Assembly: GCA_022315425.1 (NCBI GenBank)
Contig: JAIUPT010000029.1
Span: 124,001-188,000 of the forward strand
Length of the DNA stretch: 64,000 nucleotides
DNA from: Pseudevernia furfuracea
Taxonomy: Eukaryota; Ascomycota; Lecanoromycetes; Lecanorales; Parmeliaceae
Direction of reading: 5' to 3'
In this document: one piece after another, positions 35,857-49,152 of the stretch
How positions within the stretch are numbered: the stretch's first letter is position 1
Layout: the number at the start of each line of letters is the position of its first letter
Position numbers and translations under genes: made by a program
Notes under the pieces: generated by a model
The model's input: the letters and a program-made list of their open reading frames with translations, nothing else
Databases searched by the model: none
What the model was told of the DNA's origin: nothing

Positions 35857-38612
35857 AACGGGATTGCCTGTTCCATGATTGCGACACGGTTCCTCGACGT
35901 CGTCTGGTTTACCGCCTAGTGTAGGTACGAGTATTGCACTCTAGCCATCTCGTCTTTCCTTCTCACTCCTTTTCACGCATAATGCTGCTCCCATGCCTCA
36001 GTCGCTGTATCATTTGTATGTTTTCCTCGTGCAAAGCAGACTTCGTTGCTTCAATCTGTTGTGTATAAAATTCGTTGAGTGTCTCTGTATTGAGTCCGCA
36101 CCGTTTCTCTTCTGAATCTGGCATACTGAGTGTCTGCAATTCTATATACAAGAAGTGGGAAATCTCCAAAGGCGCCTGGGACAGCGTTGGCACTCAATCC
36201 TATTCCAAGCAGTCCAGGTATGTACAACAGTACTCTTCATTTACGCGCGTGAAGCCCCACATGCCGATCGTATAGAACTTTCATTTGCAGTAGGTCAAGG
36301 CCCTGCGCAAGTTAACACCCGAATTTACGCTTGTGGATCTTGCTTTGATAGGTACAACGAATCTTGCGCAAACCTTGATGCATCTCCTGCAATTAGATTA
36401 CAAGCAGGGGATACTCCGAAGGTGAGAAACCGGTCTTGCGTCATGGAAATTTATAGATAGTTAGCCAATACAGGCGCAATTAATGACTGGTTGACCTCGC
36501 TGCCCATTCTCCCGCGTTTTTCCTCCTGCAATTTGTTCTACAATGTCTGTTAGATCTCTATCCTTGCTTTGCATCTTTTCATCAACGGCTTGCAGAACCT
36601 TGACAGCCAATATCCCTCAAAACATCTCCCCCAAAAGTCTCGCTGCTACGGATCAAAACAGTCTCCCTCTGAACACATCCCGATTCGAAGTATGCCTTCG
36701 AATCCAGCTCCCCCCAGGAAAAACCCTACCACATCCCCCAACACCTGGTACCATCCTCGTCACCGACATATACTCCTCCCCGCCCACCGCCCCGTCTCTC
36801 CGACACCTACCTCACCCTTCCTCGAAGCCAGTCCGATTCCGTCTCCCGCTCCCCCGTGACCTTCCACGGCGACCGCCGCACTCATCCCACGCCGGTCAAG
36901 TCAAACGGAGCTGGGGCGGGGGTTGGAAACGACCGGTGGACAACCAGGGCTACGAGGATGACCGAGGCGATGGAAAGTTGACGTAGAGGGAGGAGCAAGG
37001 CTCGGTAACACGCACGGTCTTGGGCGTCGGGGTGGGGGTTTTGGACCGATGTGAAGTGTACGAGCGCGCGGAGGAGGGCGATTTGTTGGGAGTGGGGTTG
37101 TTGGGGTTAAAAGGGTTTGAAAGAAGGAGGGGGGGTGGCATTGTTTGTTGCGGAATGGGGACGTTGGGCGTTGGGGGGGGCGGATCTTTGCTGCTGCGTG
37201 GGTGGGTGGGGGAGATTTTATATGCTGGAGAAAGATGTAAGCTTGGCGAATCATTTCGATGTCGCGGCTCGATGTCTTGATGTCCGGTCAGCTTGCTTTT
37301 GATACACTGCGGTGAAAATCAAAAAGCTCGATTCCACAAACACCGAGACTTGAAAAAAAAATGTAATGATGGATCGAGCTCAATTGCGGCTTTGCCGGAC
37401 CCCCCTTATGCGAAAGAAACGGCTTGGTCTTGAAAAAAAAAGGAAGAGCCCTTCGTACGGAGCCTGCAGAACATGCGAAATACGTACGCAGCTTGTTCCC
37501 GCGACTCTTGGTTCCACGCGCGCTGCCTTCCGTTTGAAATCGTCCGCGACGATGGGACATTGGTGCAATGTCGTGTTTCAAGCGATTCAGCAATCGAAAG
37601 CTTCGCGCGCTGATACCTTTCAACCGTTAGCGGAAAAATCCTGCAACGGGCAATGGTTACCAGCAAGGCTAGGATCGAGTTTGCATATACGTACGGCCTT
37701 CAAAGCAATAATAAACCTCTGATGATTCTTTTGTGCCGCCTGATCCATCTATCCCCAACTTTTTTTCAACATCAAGAATAATCAAATGACCTGTGGATCC
37801 TCCGCCCAACACCACTTGCATATATTGCGCAATATATCTTTGGGCAACGGGATGGAATCCATTGCTCTCTCTCTCTCTTGATTGATTGACTGAAGAATGA
37901 CTAGATAGCTATTCAGTCCCCCCCCCTTTTTTTCCCAGCAAGCAGCAAGCGATAACCTCATGCCTGTTCAGGCACCCACCCACAACCCAACGCCTCCACC
38001 GAAAAACACCCACACTGTCTCTGTATCTTTGCTCCCGCTGTTCCTGTGTAGGTAGCTATCAATACTGCCGTGGTTGTTTGCGATTGGAGCAGTGGTAATG
38101 CGTAGCTTCGAGAGGGCGAAGAAGCGAGAGGATGCGCGATGACTTGATGGGATCTTGAAAAAAGACGCAGTGGAGAGGCGAGGGCGGAACATGGGGCCGC
38201 AATCCATTGGAGTACATGAGTCGAGTGGTAATAGTACGTTTTGGAGAGTGGATATGATGTATGGAGAACTGACGGCAGAGAGGGTGGGGGCGAGAGGGAA
38301 GGAGAGGAAGGAGAAGGAGAAGAAGGAGAAGAAGAAGAAGAAGAAGGAGAAGAAGAAGAAGAAGAAGCGGCCAATTACTCAGATCCGAGCTTCTCGGTAT
38401 AATCGACATAGTTTGTGTTCAACTACGAAGAAGAAGCAAAGTTCATTTCTGCTCCGACTTTAGGGAACTCCGAACCAACAGCGCACGCATTCCAGACAAA
38501 CTGAATCGAGGAAAATATGTCTCCACGAAAAACGAGTCAGCTTAGTCAATTTCGAAAACTAGCACCCATCAGTTGATTGTGGGCAGACACTCAATGTGCT
38601 TGATATACCCAC
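35857..38612. other. Intergenic, 2.75 kb; one doubtful ORF and low-complexity tracts
   Basis: No recognised gene. The open frame at 36543-36986 (+) would give 147 aa with a hydrophobic start (SLSLLCIFSS) but a Pro/Ser/His-rich body typical of C-rich random sequence, so I do not call it. A purine-rich GAAGAAGGAGA tract spans about 38290-38370, T/C-rich and A-rich homopolymers occur at 37920-37935 and 37430-37442. Some may be the long 3' flank of the PQQ gene, which ends at 38613 on the other strand. Confidence 0.5.
38290..38370. repeat. GAA/GGA-type purine tract
   Basis: Imperfect (GAGAAG)n/(AAG)n repeat on the + strand, about 80 bp, non-coding. On the minus strand it would read as Leu/Ser runs in any frame, so the frames there are spurious. 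Confidence 0.85.
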
Positions 38613-40767
38613 TCACACTCCCAACTTCCATACATTGAACGAACCATTCACATCACCATACCCCGTCCCAAACATCACGGAATCGTCTACCACAGCGATA
38701 CCGCCCTGGAAATACGAATCCAGAGCCCACTCTTTAATTATGAACCCGGTGCGTTTGTCGAGTGCAATAAGATCGCCTGGACCCACAAACGGCGCCCTAA
38801 CTCTCCCTACCAGAACAACATCGTTGACGACAGACGGCGGCACCAGCGACGAACCGTTGATAGGTACCGGCGTCTCCCATATAATCTTCCCGGTTGTCAG
38901 ATTCAAGGCGCCGAATGCACTGTTGGAGAGTGAAGTGCCGTTTTGGAGCCGCCAGAGCTTCCCATCGTCGTTGACTGCGGTGTAGTAGACTGCGGTCGCA
39001 TCTGAGCGAACTTGGCATCAGCATTTCCCTTTCAGATTCACGTTGAGATTCCAAAGCATGGTTGGCCGAGTTGAAAATGTTGCAAAGTAAGCAGTATGCT
39101 CTGATAAAATTGTCGCGCGAATCATACCACGATCTTGAATAGTCAGATACGACTTTGAAAAAAAAAAAAAATGAAAAAAAAAGCCGTACCAACTGCTAGT
39201 CCCCAAATGAGCCCACCTACAATGCCGTCCGGAGACGTTGCCGTGGCCCAGAAGAGCTCGCCGGTCTGTGCACCGATTGCATACAAGTTGCCGTTCTTCT
39301 GTCCTACGACAAGTGTATCTGTACCAAAAGGCGTGTACTCGGATGCAGGCACGAAGGACGGCGCCATACCGAAATCTGCGTCAGGGCCTGGTGAGGGTGG
39401 ACAGCCTAATGGGTTGATAACAGGGACCGCGGTGCATGCAACGGTCCACGCGTCCAATGGACTTAGCTGGTGTGACCAGTTGATTTGCCCAGTTGCGGCG
39501 TCAAACGCGAGCACGGCCTCTTGATAGACGCCCTGAGGCACACAAGCATTGGTCGAATTACCCTGCAAGGTGTTTGAAGTGTTTGTGGTCTTGTTCAGGC
39601 AAGCAGTGTACTGCGGCGGAGTAGAGTAGACGTTTCCGGTGGCGATAAAGACTTGGTTTCGGATGGGATCGATGGAAGGCTGAGCACCCCATATGGCGGC
39701 GCCGGAGAAATTCGAACCAGGCGGGATCATGTCTTGGCTCCAGAGCAATTCAAACCCATCATCTTTCAAAATGAAAGCGTTCATGCTAGCGATGAATGAG
39801 CAGCATATGTAACCCGGGATTTTAGCCGCCGCTGACTCCTCTGCACTGGAGGACCCTACAAAGATCCTGCCCTGCCAGATTGTCGGTGACTGGGTTATAA
39901 TTCCCAGCGGGTGTTTGCTAATTTGGACTTTGTTGATCAATTTTCCGTCCCTTTTGTCGACAGCGAGTAGTAGCGCATTCGCCTGTGTGCCAATGAATAG
40001 GACGTTTCCTTCCATTACGGGTGTCGTCCGCGACACAGGTTTTGCGAGAGAAAGAATAATAGCATCGAGTGGCTTGTAGCTGAGAGCGATATTCGTAACA
40101 TTTGTCTGCCATAGCACCCTGCAGCTGGTGTAGTCCAACGCAACGAAAGCGCCGCTCCAAGTCACATAGTACGCAATACCGGCTGAAACGAGGGGTGCGG
40201 CGCTCACACCGAGCGAATATGCTTCCGTGCAGAATGGATGGAGATCCGCCACATTCGACGTGTCAACTGCAGCATGGGAGGTCGCCCAGCGATTGTTGTA
40301 TACATTGGCGCCCTATGGCAGAATTTGCAGTGAGCATAGTCCTTTCGAGATGCAACATGGAGTGAAAATGACATGCTCCACGCAGCCAGAAGATCCGAAA
40401 CTGAACCTATTGCTTCCCAAACCAGTTTCGATGGGGAAATGATGACTCCAATATGTTGCAATACCAGCCCCCTCGGCTATATCAGGCTGGTAATTACCAG
40501 CCACCAGCCACTTGTTTTATGTACATGAATATCCCATCATCCCATGAATCAATAATCAGTCTTTCAATCATTCTGACATATCGGGTATCTTGCTTTTAAC
40601 ACAAAAGTGCTTACCCAGCCGAGCCAAGCATCCTCGTTGCTTGCTGCTAGACGTTGTGCATTCGTCTTGTTCGCATGTAGATCAGTAGCATTGGCAGAGG
40701 GCGCCCAGCTATGCGTAGTAAAGGCCAGACTGCCCAAGAGAGCTGCCATGAGCAAAATCGACACCAT
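38613..40767 (-). CDS. Secreted PQQ-like beta-propeller (quinoprotein-like) protein
   Basis: Three exons, 40767-40615, 40312-39190 and 39001-38613, total 1665 nt, giving 554 aa. The N-terminus (MVSILLMAALLGSLAF) is a signal peptide with likely cleavage near ANA-TD. Several NxT/NxS sites suggest N-glycosylation. The motif GWGANVYNNRWA appears only after splicing intron 1. Repeated W-motif blades follow (GAFVALDYTSCRVLWQ, ALLLAVDKRDGKLINK, AVLAFDAATGQINWS, LYAIGAQTGELFW, GALNLTTGKIIWET, LIALDKRTGFIIKEW), an eight-blade-like PQQ/quinoprotein propeller. The family includes polyvinyl-alcohol- and alcohol-dehydrogenase-like proteins; no haem-binding CxxCH is visible, so enzymatic activity is uncertain. 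Intron 1 (302 bp) and intron 2 (188 bp) are much longer than others in the window, and intron 2 starts next to long T/A runs (39157-39180 on the + strand). Confidence 0.9.
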
Positions 40768-42563
40768 TGTAAGAGCGTCCGCGAGGGAAGTAACGATGCT
40801 TGAAGTGAAAGTACTGCCAGGGTATGGAGGAAAGGTGGAAATGCGATGCGTTGTGCCATTGACACAGAGCTCTCTACGAGGGATTTATAAAAGAACGGGC
40901 AGGGATTCCTAAGGTACTGCACAGATTCGTTAGGGCGCCCAATATGCAAGGAAGAGCCACTCGCCCCTGGCAAAATTGATTGCCGATTCTAGTCCGACCG
41001 AACTCCCCTTTCGAAAGAGACCTGTCAAAAAACACGGGATTTAGAAACGTGTTTTCCTACAGCTGGATCGCGAGGGTCGAAGAGTAACGCTAGTGGGTAC
41101 TTCCTCTTCACAAAGTACTCAGGACTCACACGTTGATACAATTTCTCAATAGTCTAGCCTTAATGAGGGTATAGTTGCGAAAAAGAAAAACCAAGTTTCT
41201 CAAAACCCCTCACGTTCTTATTTATTGAAGTAGTCAGATTCGTTTTTTTAAAAGAAAGCAATTTTGATCTGCATCGTGAGTTTGGGTGCACGTAGAGTAC
41301 GTTGTGGTAGGGCTGAAATCGGCAGTCAATTTTGCCAGGGGGAAGTGAGCATGGTTACCACTCTCGCCACTCTCGCAAGCACATATAGAAAGCATCCCAC
41401 AAGCCACACGCTCAGATGAATGCCGGAGAGGTTGAATAATACTGCAGAGACCGAAATTTGGTAGCCCACGGTTTGTTGAAAAAGAATATCATGTAACTTG
41501 TGACTGGCACACCTGCTTGTCAGGTCTTCGATAGACACAGCGGTGACTTCATCATGCCAGCATAATGCCTCATAAATCACCTTTGCAAAAGTACACCAAT
41601 CATCTGCTGACCCGAGGATCACCGAAAATGCAATGCCGGCGCCGAATGCTTACCCCACTTTCTCTTCCCAGGAACGTCAACACGCAGGATGACGAATGGA
41701 ATTGTTCGGTTAAAGGCATGCGCCGTGGCCAAGGCGTAGACAGGACACTGCTCTTCATCAATCGAAGGTGAAAGCCTTATACAAGGGCGATCGACTTGTG
41801 ATGAAGTAAGGAAGACAGCATTGCCTCGGAGTGCGTGGGAACTTTTCTGGGTCTTGATAAAATTGCTCAATACGCTTCCCAACGTTCAGGCAGGCTTCTG
41901 ATCTTAGCTAAGGATGATTGAAGTGACGAGCAGGCTGTCATCAAACATGAAGGTCTTTCTTTCACCCTTGGATCGAGGATGTCAGATCAATGACTTGAAA
42001 GAGGGCTCGTGCAGTAGCTCGGTAATGTAGAAAAATGCATGGCCCAGCCAATCAGAAGAGGTGAGGGAGCAGGCTGGCGACAAAAGTCCTCGTAGAGTCT
42101 AGACACCTTATTGAATAATTAAGAGATTTGACGTATGGAATAGTGCATACTTAATCAGTGATGAATTTGTCGATTCAACGCTTGAGGGTCGACTTGCTGT
42201 TTGATGAAGCAAGAGAGTGATTTGCACGTAGGGGATCACACTAGGTAGACGCAGGCTTCGGATCTTAAGGTAGATACTTACTAGTGACATGCCAAAGAAT
42301 CCCATTTTCTCACCTTAACCAGTGAAACAGCGATTTACACAATAGGTCTGGTGTACCGATGAATTCGAGTCTTTCATTGGCAAGTACGATGACGTTGGTC
42401 GCTGTGAGCCTTAGGAACAGCCACGATGCTGCGCATGTAGCCTTGTGCTCTAGGAGCAAGGCCTGAGGCTGAAATTTCTATGCCAATGCTACGAGCATTA
42501 TGATATCTGCTTTGTTCACGAGGCCGTCGTCCATACGTTGATACCTCAAGTGGGAATCCCAAG
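40768..42563. other. Intergenic, 1.8 kb
   Basis: No convincing gene on either strand; several short frames but none with family features. This gap separates the conserved block from the accessory region. Confidence 0.5.
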
Positions 42564-44859
42564 ATGACACCCGCCTTTGGCTTCTCCGTTGGGGATTTTG
42601 TCAGCGTTATCAGTGGGTGGATCCAGCCATGTATGATACAAGCGCGCGAGCTCAGCTGACTCTTCATTGCCTACAGATTTGATAAGGAAGATCAGCAAAG
42701 CACTGAAAGATACCGGCGGTGCGTCCGCCGAATATCAGGATGCGGTCGTGGAGTTGAAGGGCCTCGAACATGTTTTACAGCGTCTCGAGGCGCTCGAGCC
42801 TACCGACGACAATATTAGCCATGTGAATGCTATTCGCCGTATGGCATTCGCCTGCAAAGTACCCCTGCAAGACTTCATCACGAAGCTGGACAAATATGGG
42901 TCTTGGTTGGGGCCATGGCAAGATCGAACACATTTTCGGGGCGCGGCCTATAAGGCAAAATGGGCTGTTTCTTTTGGGCAAGAGGTGGAGAAGCTTAGAG
43001 CTGTGGTTGCAGCGAAGCAGATAAGCATCAACCTGCTTCTCACCACGCAGTGCTCGTGAGGATGACAGATATCCAGTCGCTGCTCGAAGCAGGAAGTTTA
43101 CAGTTCCCTAGGCAAACACTGTCGTCCATGAACATACCAACGAGGCAAGAACACGAGGACTTGATCTCGAAGGTCGTTGAGAATCGAGCTGCCTTGCAAC
43201 AAGTCCAGGGATTCGTGGAACAAATCGAGGACAGGATGGAAGGAATGCGGGCGACCTCGCAAGCCAAGTTGGATGCCATCTCCTCCAAAAGTGACGCACT
43301 ACAAGTTTCAGTGATGAGTCTACGAGATCTAGGAGAACAAGTTATGGTGTTTGTCCGGACCTTTCCCCGCGAGATCCGACAACTATTAAACACAATTTAT
43401 GCAAGTCGATTGGCGGACATATCAAGCTGTTCTACAAATACAAGAGCGTCTAAGTCGATCGCCAACTTCTTTGCATGATTCTAATATAAAGTTTACAAAC
43501 GTGTTGGGGGAATATAGGGAGCTGCCTTATGAGTACTTCTGTCACTGGGAGGTCCGCATGCTTCCATCCCAGATTTTAAGCTGCAGTGACAATTACTAAC
43601 CTATTCAATCAGCCGTTCGAGGGCTTCCTTCGTGCCCAGTTTAAGAACAAGCCGGGCGAGACCAAAGTAACTGAAGGTCATTTCCACATTGTCGACGTCA
43701 GACATCAAAGCGCTATAGTGAAAAAGGAGCACTGGAGCCGATCAATCTCCCAAGGTGCAACATTGACTATGTCAATGATCATGTCACACATCCAGAGAAA
43801 ATCCGGACATTGTCCACGGCCGGATTGTGTTGGCGTCGGAATGACGAACTGTGATACCTCAAGTCTGCTGACCTGGTATGATCTATACCTAACGATCTTA
43901 TGTCGAAGCTGAATTGAAACAGTGGGATATGCTACCTCAATTTCTTTCCCACCTCAAACAGCTTAGAAGATACTTTCAGTCGCGTGACTGTCTCAGAAGA
44001 GGAGGTTGCCCGTCAGCAGGTTGAAGAAGATCTCCGACTCTATGGCAGCAGACCAGAGCCGCCAGATGCTGTTGACACTGGTGAATCCAGCGGGCTGGCG
44101 GCTTCGTATCTAAAAAGGAACGACTCGGAATTTAAGGCCGCCGTTGATCGTCCGGCCAAAGTGCGCATCAAAGAAGAGAGCCAGCATTTTAATTATCAAG
44201 CAATCACTGCTATGGATTCGAATGGTGGTGCGTCTCCCCTTGACTCATGGCTAAACCAAAGTGCTTGTCCATCAATTGTTCCCGTCACTGGCAAGCACGT
44301 ACCGAGTAGCTCGGAGAAAGATCCTGTCGCTCAAGAGCTAGAAGAGATCCAAGTCTTTCGCAGTGTGCACGTAGCCACGGCTCCGGAGACGCAGTGTCCG
44401 AAGGCAGACCCAACGTCCGCAGAAGTCATTGCGTCCATGGAGCTTGGAGCCCAAATCTATTATCGTAATATCACGGACAGATATCCGCTGTTGCCGGCAT
44501 ATCTGGCACACCGTATGGCTCAAGCCAATCATGAAAGAGCCGAAAGGGTCCGACATTCAAGGCTTGGGAGGCCCCAATCAATGGAGGTTTCGCCAGAGTC
44601 GCACGAGCCTTCTCTTTCTTCCGAATTTTGGGCCGGTGGAAGTCCACGTTCTCGGCCCGCTTCGATTGACTCACGCTCATCCAGTATGAACAGCTCTCTA
44701 CGAGGAGATATAACCTTGGATTCGAAAGAGCTTTCTGAAGAGCAAGAGCCAATGTTCCATGCCGATCATTCAAGATCCTCGTCCGCTTATTGTCAAAATT
44801 GGGTTCTCAGCTATGACCTCTGCGCATGTGGGCTATATCGCCAAATTTCTATGGGGTAA
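42564..44859 (+). pseudogene. Fungal ubiquitin-like-domain (NLR-N-terminus-like) gene with two frame breaks
   Basis: Exons 42564-42612, 42677-43551, 43613-43875 and 43923-44859 sum to 2124 nt, a multiple of three, yet exon 2 shifts frame twice: near 43055 (where a TGA appears) and near 43397. In between, a different frame carries a good coiled coil (about 43080-43390). Splicing gives FGFSVGDFVSVINLIRKIS, the common start of a fungal family of helical NLR-like N-domains. After the coil, LGEYRELPYEYFCHWE is joined across an intron (branch TACTAAC) to PFEGFLRAQFKNKPGE and GHFHIVDV, a fungal ubiquitin-like domain, and a CPRPDC-type Cys pair. The C-terminal ~300 residues are disordered. The shifts compensate each other, so either two indels have disabled an old gene or the sequence has two errors. 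The exact role is unknown. Confidence 0.75.
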
Positions 44860-46133
44860 AAGACGCCCCTTTACCTTGTATCGACTCTTAGGACTGACTT
44901 CAAAGAACAGTATATGTGGTTTGATACGGTTTGATATGGAAGGTTAAATTATTGTGAAGAGTTCAATGTGCATTCGGGAAAGGTGGGCAAATATAATGCT
45001 TGTGAGCGCGGACACCTGAAGGATTTACTTAGCCTTTTTGAGGCATTAAAATCAACAATTCAAGAGTGATGAATCGATAAGGTCTGAGAGACCTCGTCCC
45101 ATATATGTGTAGTGGTAAATTATGTGTTTCAGAAGACGAGGTGACTGGGTGGACTGGGGGCCAAATTTTGACGAAGGCCTCGTAAGCATGCCATTGTTGT
45201 ATCGATATCTCGCTACAGGGAACCTCAGCCGCAGTTTGGTACACCATAAGTCCTGGACGCCAAGGAAGTTCTCGTATATAACGCCCCGCGCGGAGGGTTG
45301 CCTGGACAATGCTTGTACAGTACTCGTACCTGGCGTAATCCCAACTACTCAGGGGTGTAACTCTCCCCACGGCCTGCTCCACACGTTTGGGGTGATGAAG
45401 CTCACCCATTTGAGTGCTTTCGAACACCTTAGTGGCTGGCTTACCAAATAGTCAAGATCTGGGAGATGGCCAGGACTTGGTGTTTTGCCACCATACCCCA
45501 AGCACCTCCTCGCCGTATCATCCTATCGCCTTTTGACACAGTGGGTGAGAAACTCCGCTACCGATCTCACTCGTGCTCCCCATGACATGTACCCTTGATA
45601 TTGCCCACATTTCTACATCCGCATCGGAAGACTATGTCCGTCCGGGTGGATGCAATAGGTACTTGGACATCCGGCCACGAGAAGATTTTTTTGCGGGCCG
45701 GCTCACTCAAGGCTGTCCCCAAGCGAAGTGTATGGATCGCGGAAGTTTTTTTTGACTGACCGATCTGTTCGTAGATGGGTATCGCGCCGTGCATGAGAGC
45801 AATGATGGATTCATTCCCACCTTGACTTGTCCATGTAATACGGGGCTTCACCTGCGCAACATTACGGCCAGGCATGATACCTAGTAAAGGGCGAGATATG
45901 CGTAGAGTCGGCCTCCAAATGGCCAGATTCCACGTTGCATAAACTTGTTGATCCGAGACGCCGGTAAGTCCATGGCAGTCTTTCCCGTAGATCGATAGGT
46001 TCGGGGTAATAGTACGAGTGCATAATGGATGCATGAATGAGGCCACACTAGGCTGACTGAACCACGAAGAATCCGCGACTTAGACTGAACTTTCGAAGGG
46101 TCGAGATTTTAGAACGCCTTTTGGTAGCAACAA
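44860..46133. other. Intergenic, with a doubtful minus-strand open frame
   Basis: 1.27 kb. On the minus strand 46046-45567 is open (159 codons, first ATG at 46034) and contains a tryptophan-rich stretch WNLAIWRPTLRISRPLLG that looks protein-like but matches no family I know. No start with good context or downstream exon could be shown. Possibly the remnant of another accessory gene. Confidence 0.3.
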
Positions 46134-48819
46134 TGGATCCTTGGTCTGCGCTAGGCTTAGCCAGCAATGTCGTCCAGTTCGTAGATTTTGGCTACAGGTT
46201 TATTTCCAACAGCTTCAGTATTGCAATTCTGCAGGGGGGGCTTTGACCGTCAATGAGGAGTTGGAGATCATCATCAAAGATCTCAATCAGACATGCGAAA
46301 AATTAGCGCAGCCGGAGAGACGAACAAATCAACGGAGCGCCGGCATCGAAATCGGAAGATGCTCTAGTTCCGTTGTCATAATCGTGCAGGCATCTTGCGA
46401 AAAGACTTCTGGTCGTCCTGGAGAGCTTGAGAGTGAAAGGCAACCGCAAGCGATGGGAGAGTGTTCGTCAAGCTCTTTAGAACTGCTCTGAAAAACAAAG
46501 AGGTTCGGGAATTCGGGAAGCGTCTTGACGGGTTTCGGTCTTGAGATTACTTTCAACGCGCGAGATGTTGATTCTAGCTAACGTCATGTAAAAGTGGTCA
46601 GACGTCTAAAACTTGCGAAGGACAGGCTGAACTGTCGGAGGATGCATCAAACGTCTCAAAAACCTCGATCAGCTCGCCGAAAAGTATCAATCACCGCCTA
46701 GAACTTGCAAGCGTGGATAGCACAGCAAACTTAAGGCGCGAGATTCTTCTTTCACTAAAGGAACTCCGCGCGGATAGCAGTTTGGAAAAGTCTTTGGACG
46801 ATCTTAGATTGCAATTGTTGACGCTAGCCAGTGGAGGGACCGCCTTGGCAAGGCAATTATCAATCATTGAGAGCTTGCACCTTCCGACGATTTTTAAGAG
46901 ACAAGAACGAATATCAGAGGCTCACCGAGCGACACTCGAGTAGTTATTCAGTCATGACCCATCTTCCCCAATAAGCTCTGGGGTGTCTATGCAGGACTGG
47001 TTGCTCAATCGCAATGGTGTTTATTGGGTAAGCGGGAAAGCTGGATCCGGCAAGTCGACCCTGACGAAATTTCTGTGCAGCCACGAGAACACTGTGAGAG
47101 CACTTCGTGACTGGGCAGGAGAAAACAACCTAGTGACTGCAAGCTTTCTTTTCTGGAACGCTGGAACGGATATGCAAAATTCTCAACAGGGGGCTTTTGC
47201 AAACGCTGTTGTATCATGTATTGCGGCAATGCACTGAGTTAATTCCAGCCTTGTGCTCGCCCCGGTGGCATGAGGGGACTCAAAAATCCTGGACACGCCT
47301 TGAGCTCCTGAATATGTTCAGAAAACTGCAGGTGTAAGCCATCGACTCGTCCAGGTTCTGCTTTTTCATGACGGCTTAGATGAGTATGAGGGGGATCATA
47401 CAGAAGTACTTGACATCATTTATACCTTCGCCAATGCAAGTGAAGTCAAAGTTTGCTTTTCTAGTCGACCATGGAACGTTTTTGAGAATGCTTATGCGGA
47501 CAATCACGGATTAAGATTACCACTCCAGGACCTTACCCGAGAAGATATCAAATGCTTTGTGAACGATAAGCTGACAGAAGATCTGCGATTTCGACAGCTT
47601 CAAGCTGTGGATGTCCGCTACGATGATCTTATTGAGGAGATTATAAAGAGAGCCGATGGGGTGTCCCTATGAGCATTTCAAGTTGTTCAATCATTGCGAC
47701 GCGGTCTGACCAATTTTGATACGATACTCGAATTCCAAGAACGGCTGCGTATGCTCCCAACGGAACTGAAGGATTATTTCAAATTCATGCTTGATTCCGT
47801 TGAGAAAATATACCACAAGCAGGCTGCCCGAATATATCTGATGTGTTGTGAAACGTCAGGTTCCATGACAACCATGACTGCATCCTACTTCGATGAAAGG
47901 GAGCAGGATTTTGCTCTCACAGCCAAGGTTGAGCACCGGGACCCTGAAAGAGTTGCTGTAATAGGCAAAACGACTCAGAGGCGCGTAATGGCACGATGTA
48001 CAGACCTACTACAAGTATCGCCTGGATCGAAGGTCGAGCTTTTGCACCGAACGGTCTACGACTTCTTATCTTAGAGACCCGCGATATACAAAATTTGATG
48101 ATTGCAAGGGCTGGGGCCAATTTTGACGCCCACCATCACCTATGCAATGCGATGATCTGCCAAATCAAGACGTTACCCAAGCTCACCCTTTCGCACAACC
48201 AGCTCGGACCCTTGGGCTTTTCCGAAATAAAACAGTTTACTCACCAAAATCGTATTCCTCCTGCTTGGGAAGCGGACCATCCAATCGCACGAATGTCGAT
48301 TTAATGGATATTTAGGTTCGTTCAGTGGCCATTCAACGAGTACTCTATGGGTATCTTTCTACCAGGTATTCTCGCTTTGAAGCTAGAATCGGAAGACCTC
48401 CTCTAGATAATGCCTTCCGGCCAAAAGTCCTTCCTGTATGTGGAACGGCACACAAAACGCAAGCCGATCCTCAGATCGTCAGCTTTTTGTTGGGCCAGGG
48501 CGCAGACCCGAATGACATCTGTAAAAGTCCAGTGGGTGTTGGTTGCCAAATAAGTTTCATATGGATCCTGTTCCTGGACGCACAACCACGGTCCTCACGG
48601 ACACTTGCACCAGAGGAAAGAATCGCCCTCTTTCAGGTCTTTGAAAAGCTTCTCGTGCATGGAGCAGATCCCGAAGCTACTCATCTGAACGAGGCCATAT
48701 CGAAGAATTTCACTTCTGACGAAGCTGCGCGCCTGAAGGACGTCATGTCTATGCAACAGGAGGACTCGGTCTCGAATCGCGGCTTCAAAGTCTTAAAGTG
48801 GCTCACGTTGCGTCGATAA
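46134..48819 (+). pseudogene. STAND/NACHT NTPase (NLR-like), degenerate
   Basis: The start MDPWSALGLASNVVQFVDFG is typical of fungal NLR-type STAND proteins. The frame breaks at ~46235; AGGALTVNEELEIIIKDLNQ continues in another frame. Later pieces are in order: an N-terminal helical region with stops, SLHLPTIFKRQERISEAH, then a NACHT domain with Walker A GKAGSGKSTLTKFL (about 47035-47075). The next part is in a new frame with FHDGLDEYEGDH (Walker B-like, ~47368), KVCFSSRPWNVFENA (sensor-like) and LQDLTREDIKCFVNDKL. The C-terminus has HRTVYDFL and a degenerate ankyrin-like end (IVSFLLGQGADPND, LLVHGADPEA). Trp codons expected at ~46941 and ~47670 are TAG and TGA. Family knowledge: these proteins mediate non-self recognition and regulated cell death. 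This copy cannot make a full protein. Confidence 0.85.
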
Positions 48820-49152
48820 GGGGAGAGCGAGCCGGCTACTGTAGGTAACAACAATTCCAACCACCAGGTTGAAGGAAACGGTTCTACAAACCTCGTAGGC
48901 TAGCGTAGCGGAGGCACCTCCTCAAACAAGAGTAATGGCCCCTCGAACGTGGCCCTCTTCCTACGATATTTCTCGATGAAAGAAGATGGTTCTTTCGGTT
49001 GACGGGTGAGCCACCAGAGCGAGAATTGTTTTGTCATTGTTGGGGTTGAGTGTCGCTTCAGATTTAAAGCGGCGGCACCCGTGCTTGGAGGCTCGGGAGC
49101 ACATGGCAAAAAAGAATCTTGGCACCTGAAGAAGACAGAAATCTGCCCCCAG
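48820..49152. other. Short gap to the Copia LTR
   Basis: 333 bp, no gene seen. Adjacent to the 3' flank of the minus-strand LTR. Confidence 0.4.

Noticed and set aside
36543..36986. 147-codon open frame with hydrophobic start
   Set aside because: Pro/Ser/His-rich body looks like translated C-rich non-coding DNA; no family feature, no splice partner.
37958..38409. Minus-strand frames with poly-Ser/poly-Leu
   Set aside because: They translate the GAA/GGA purine tract and are not protein-like elsewhere.
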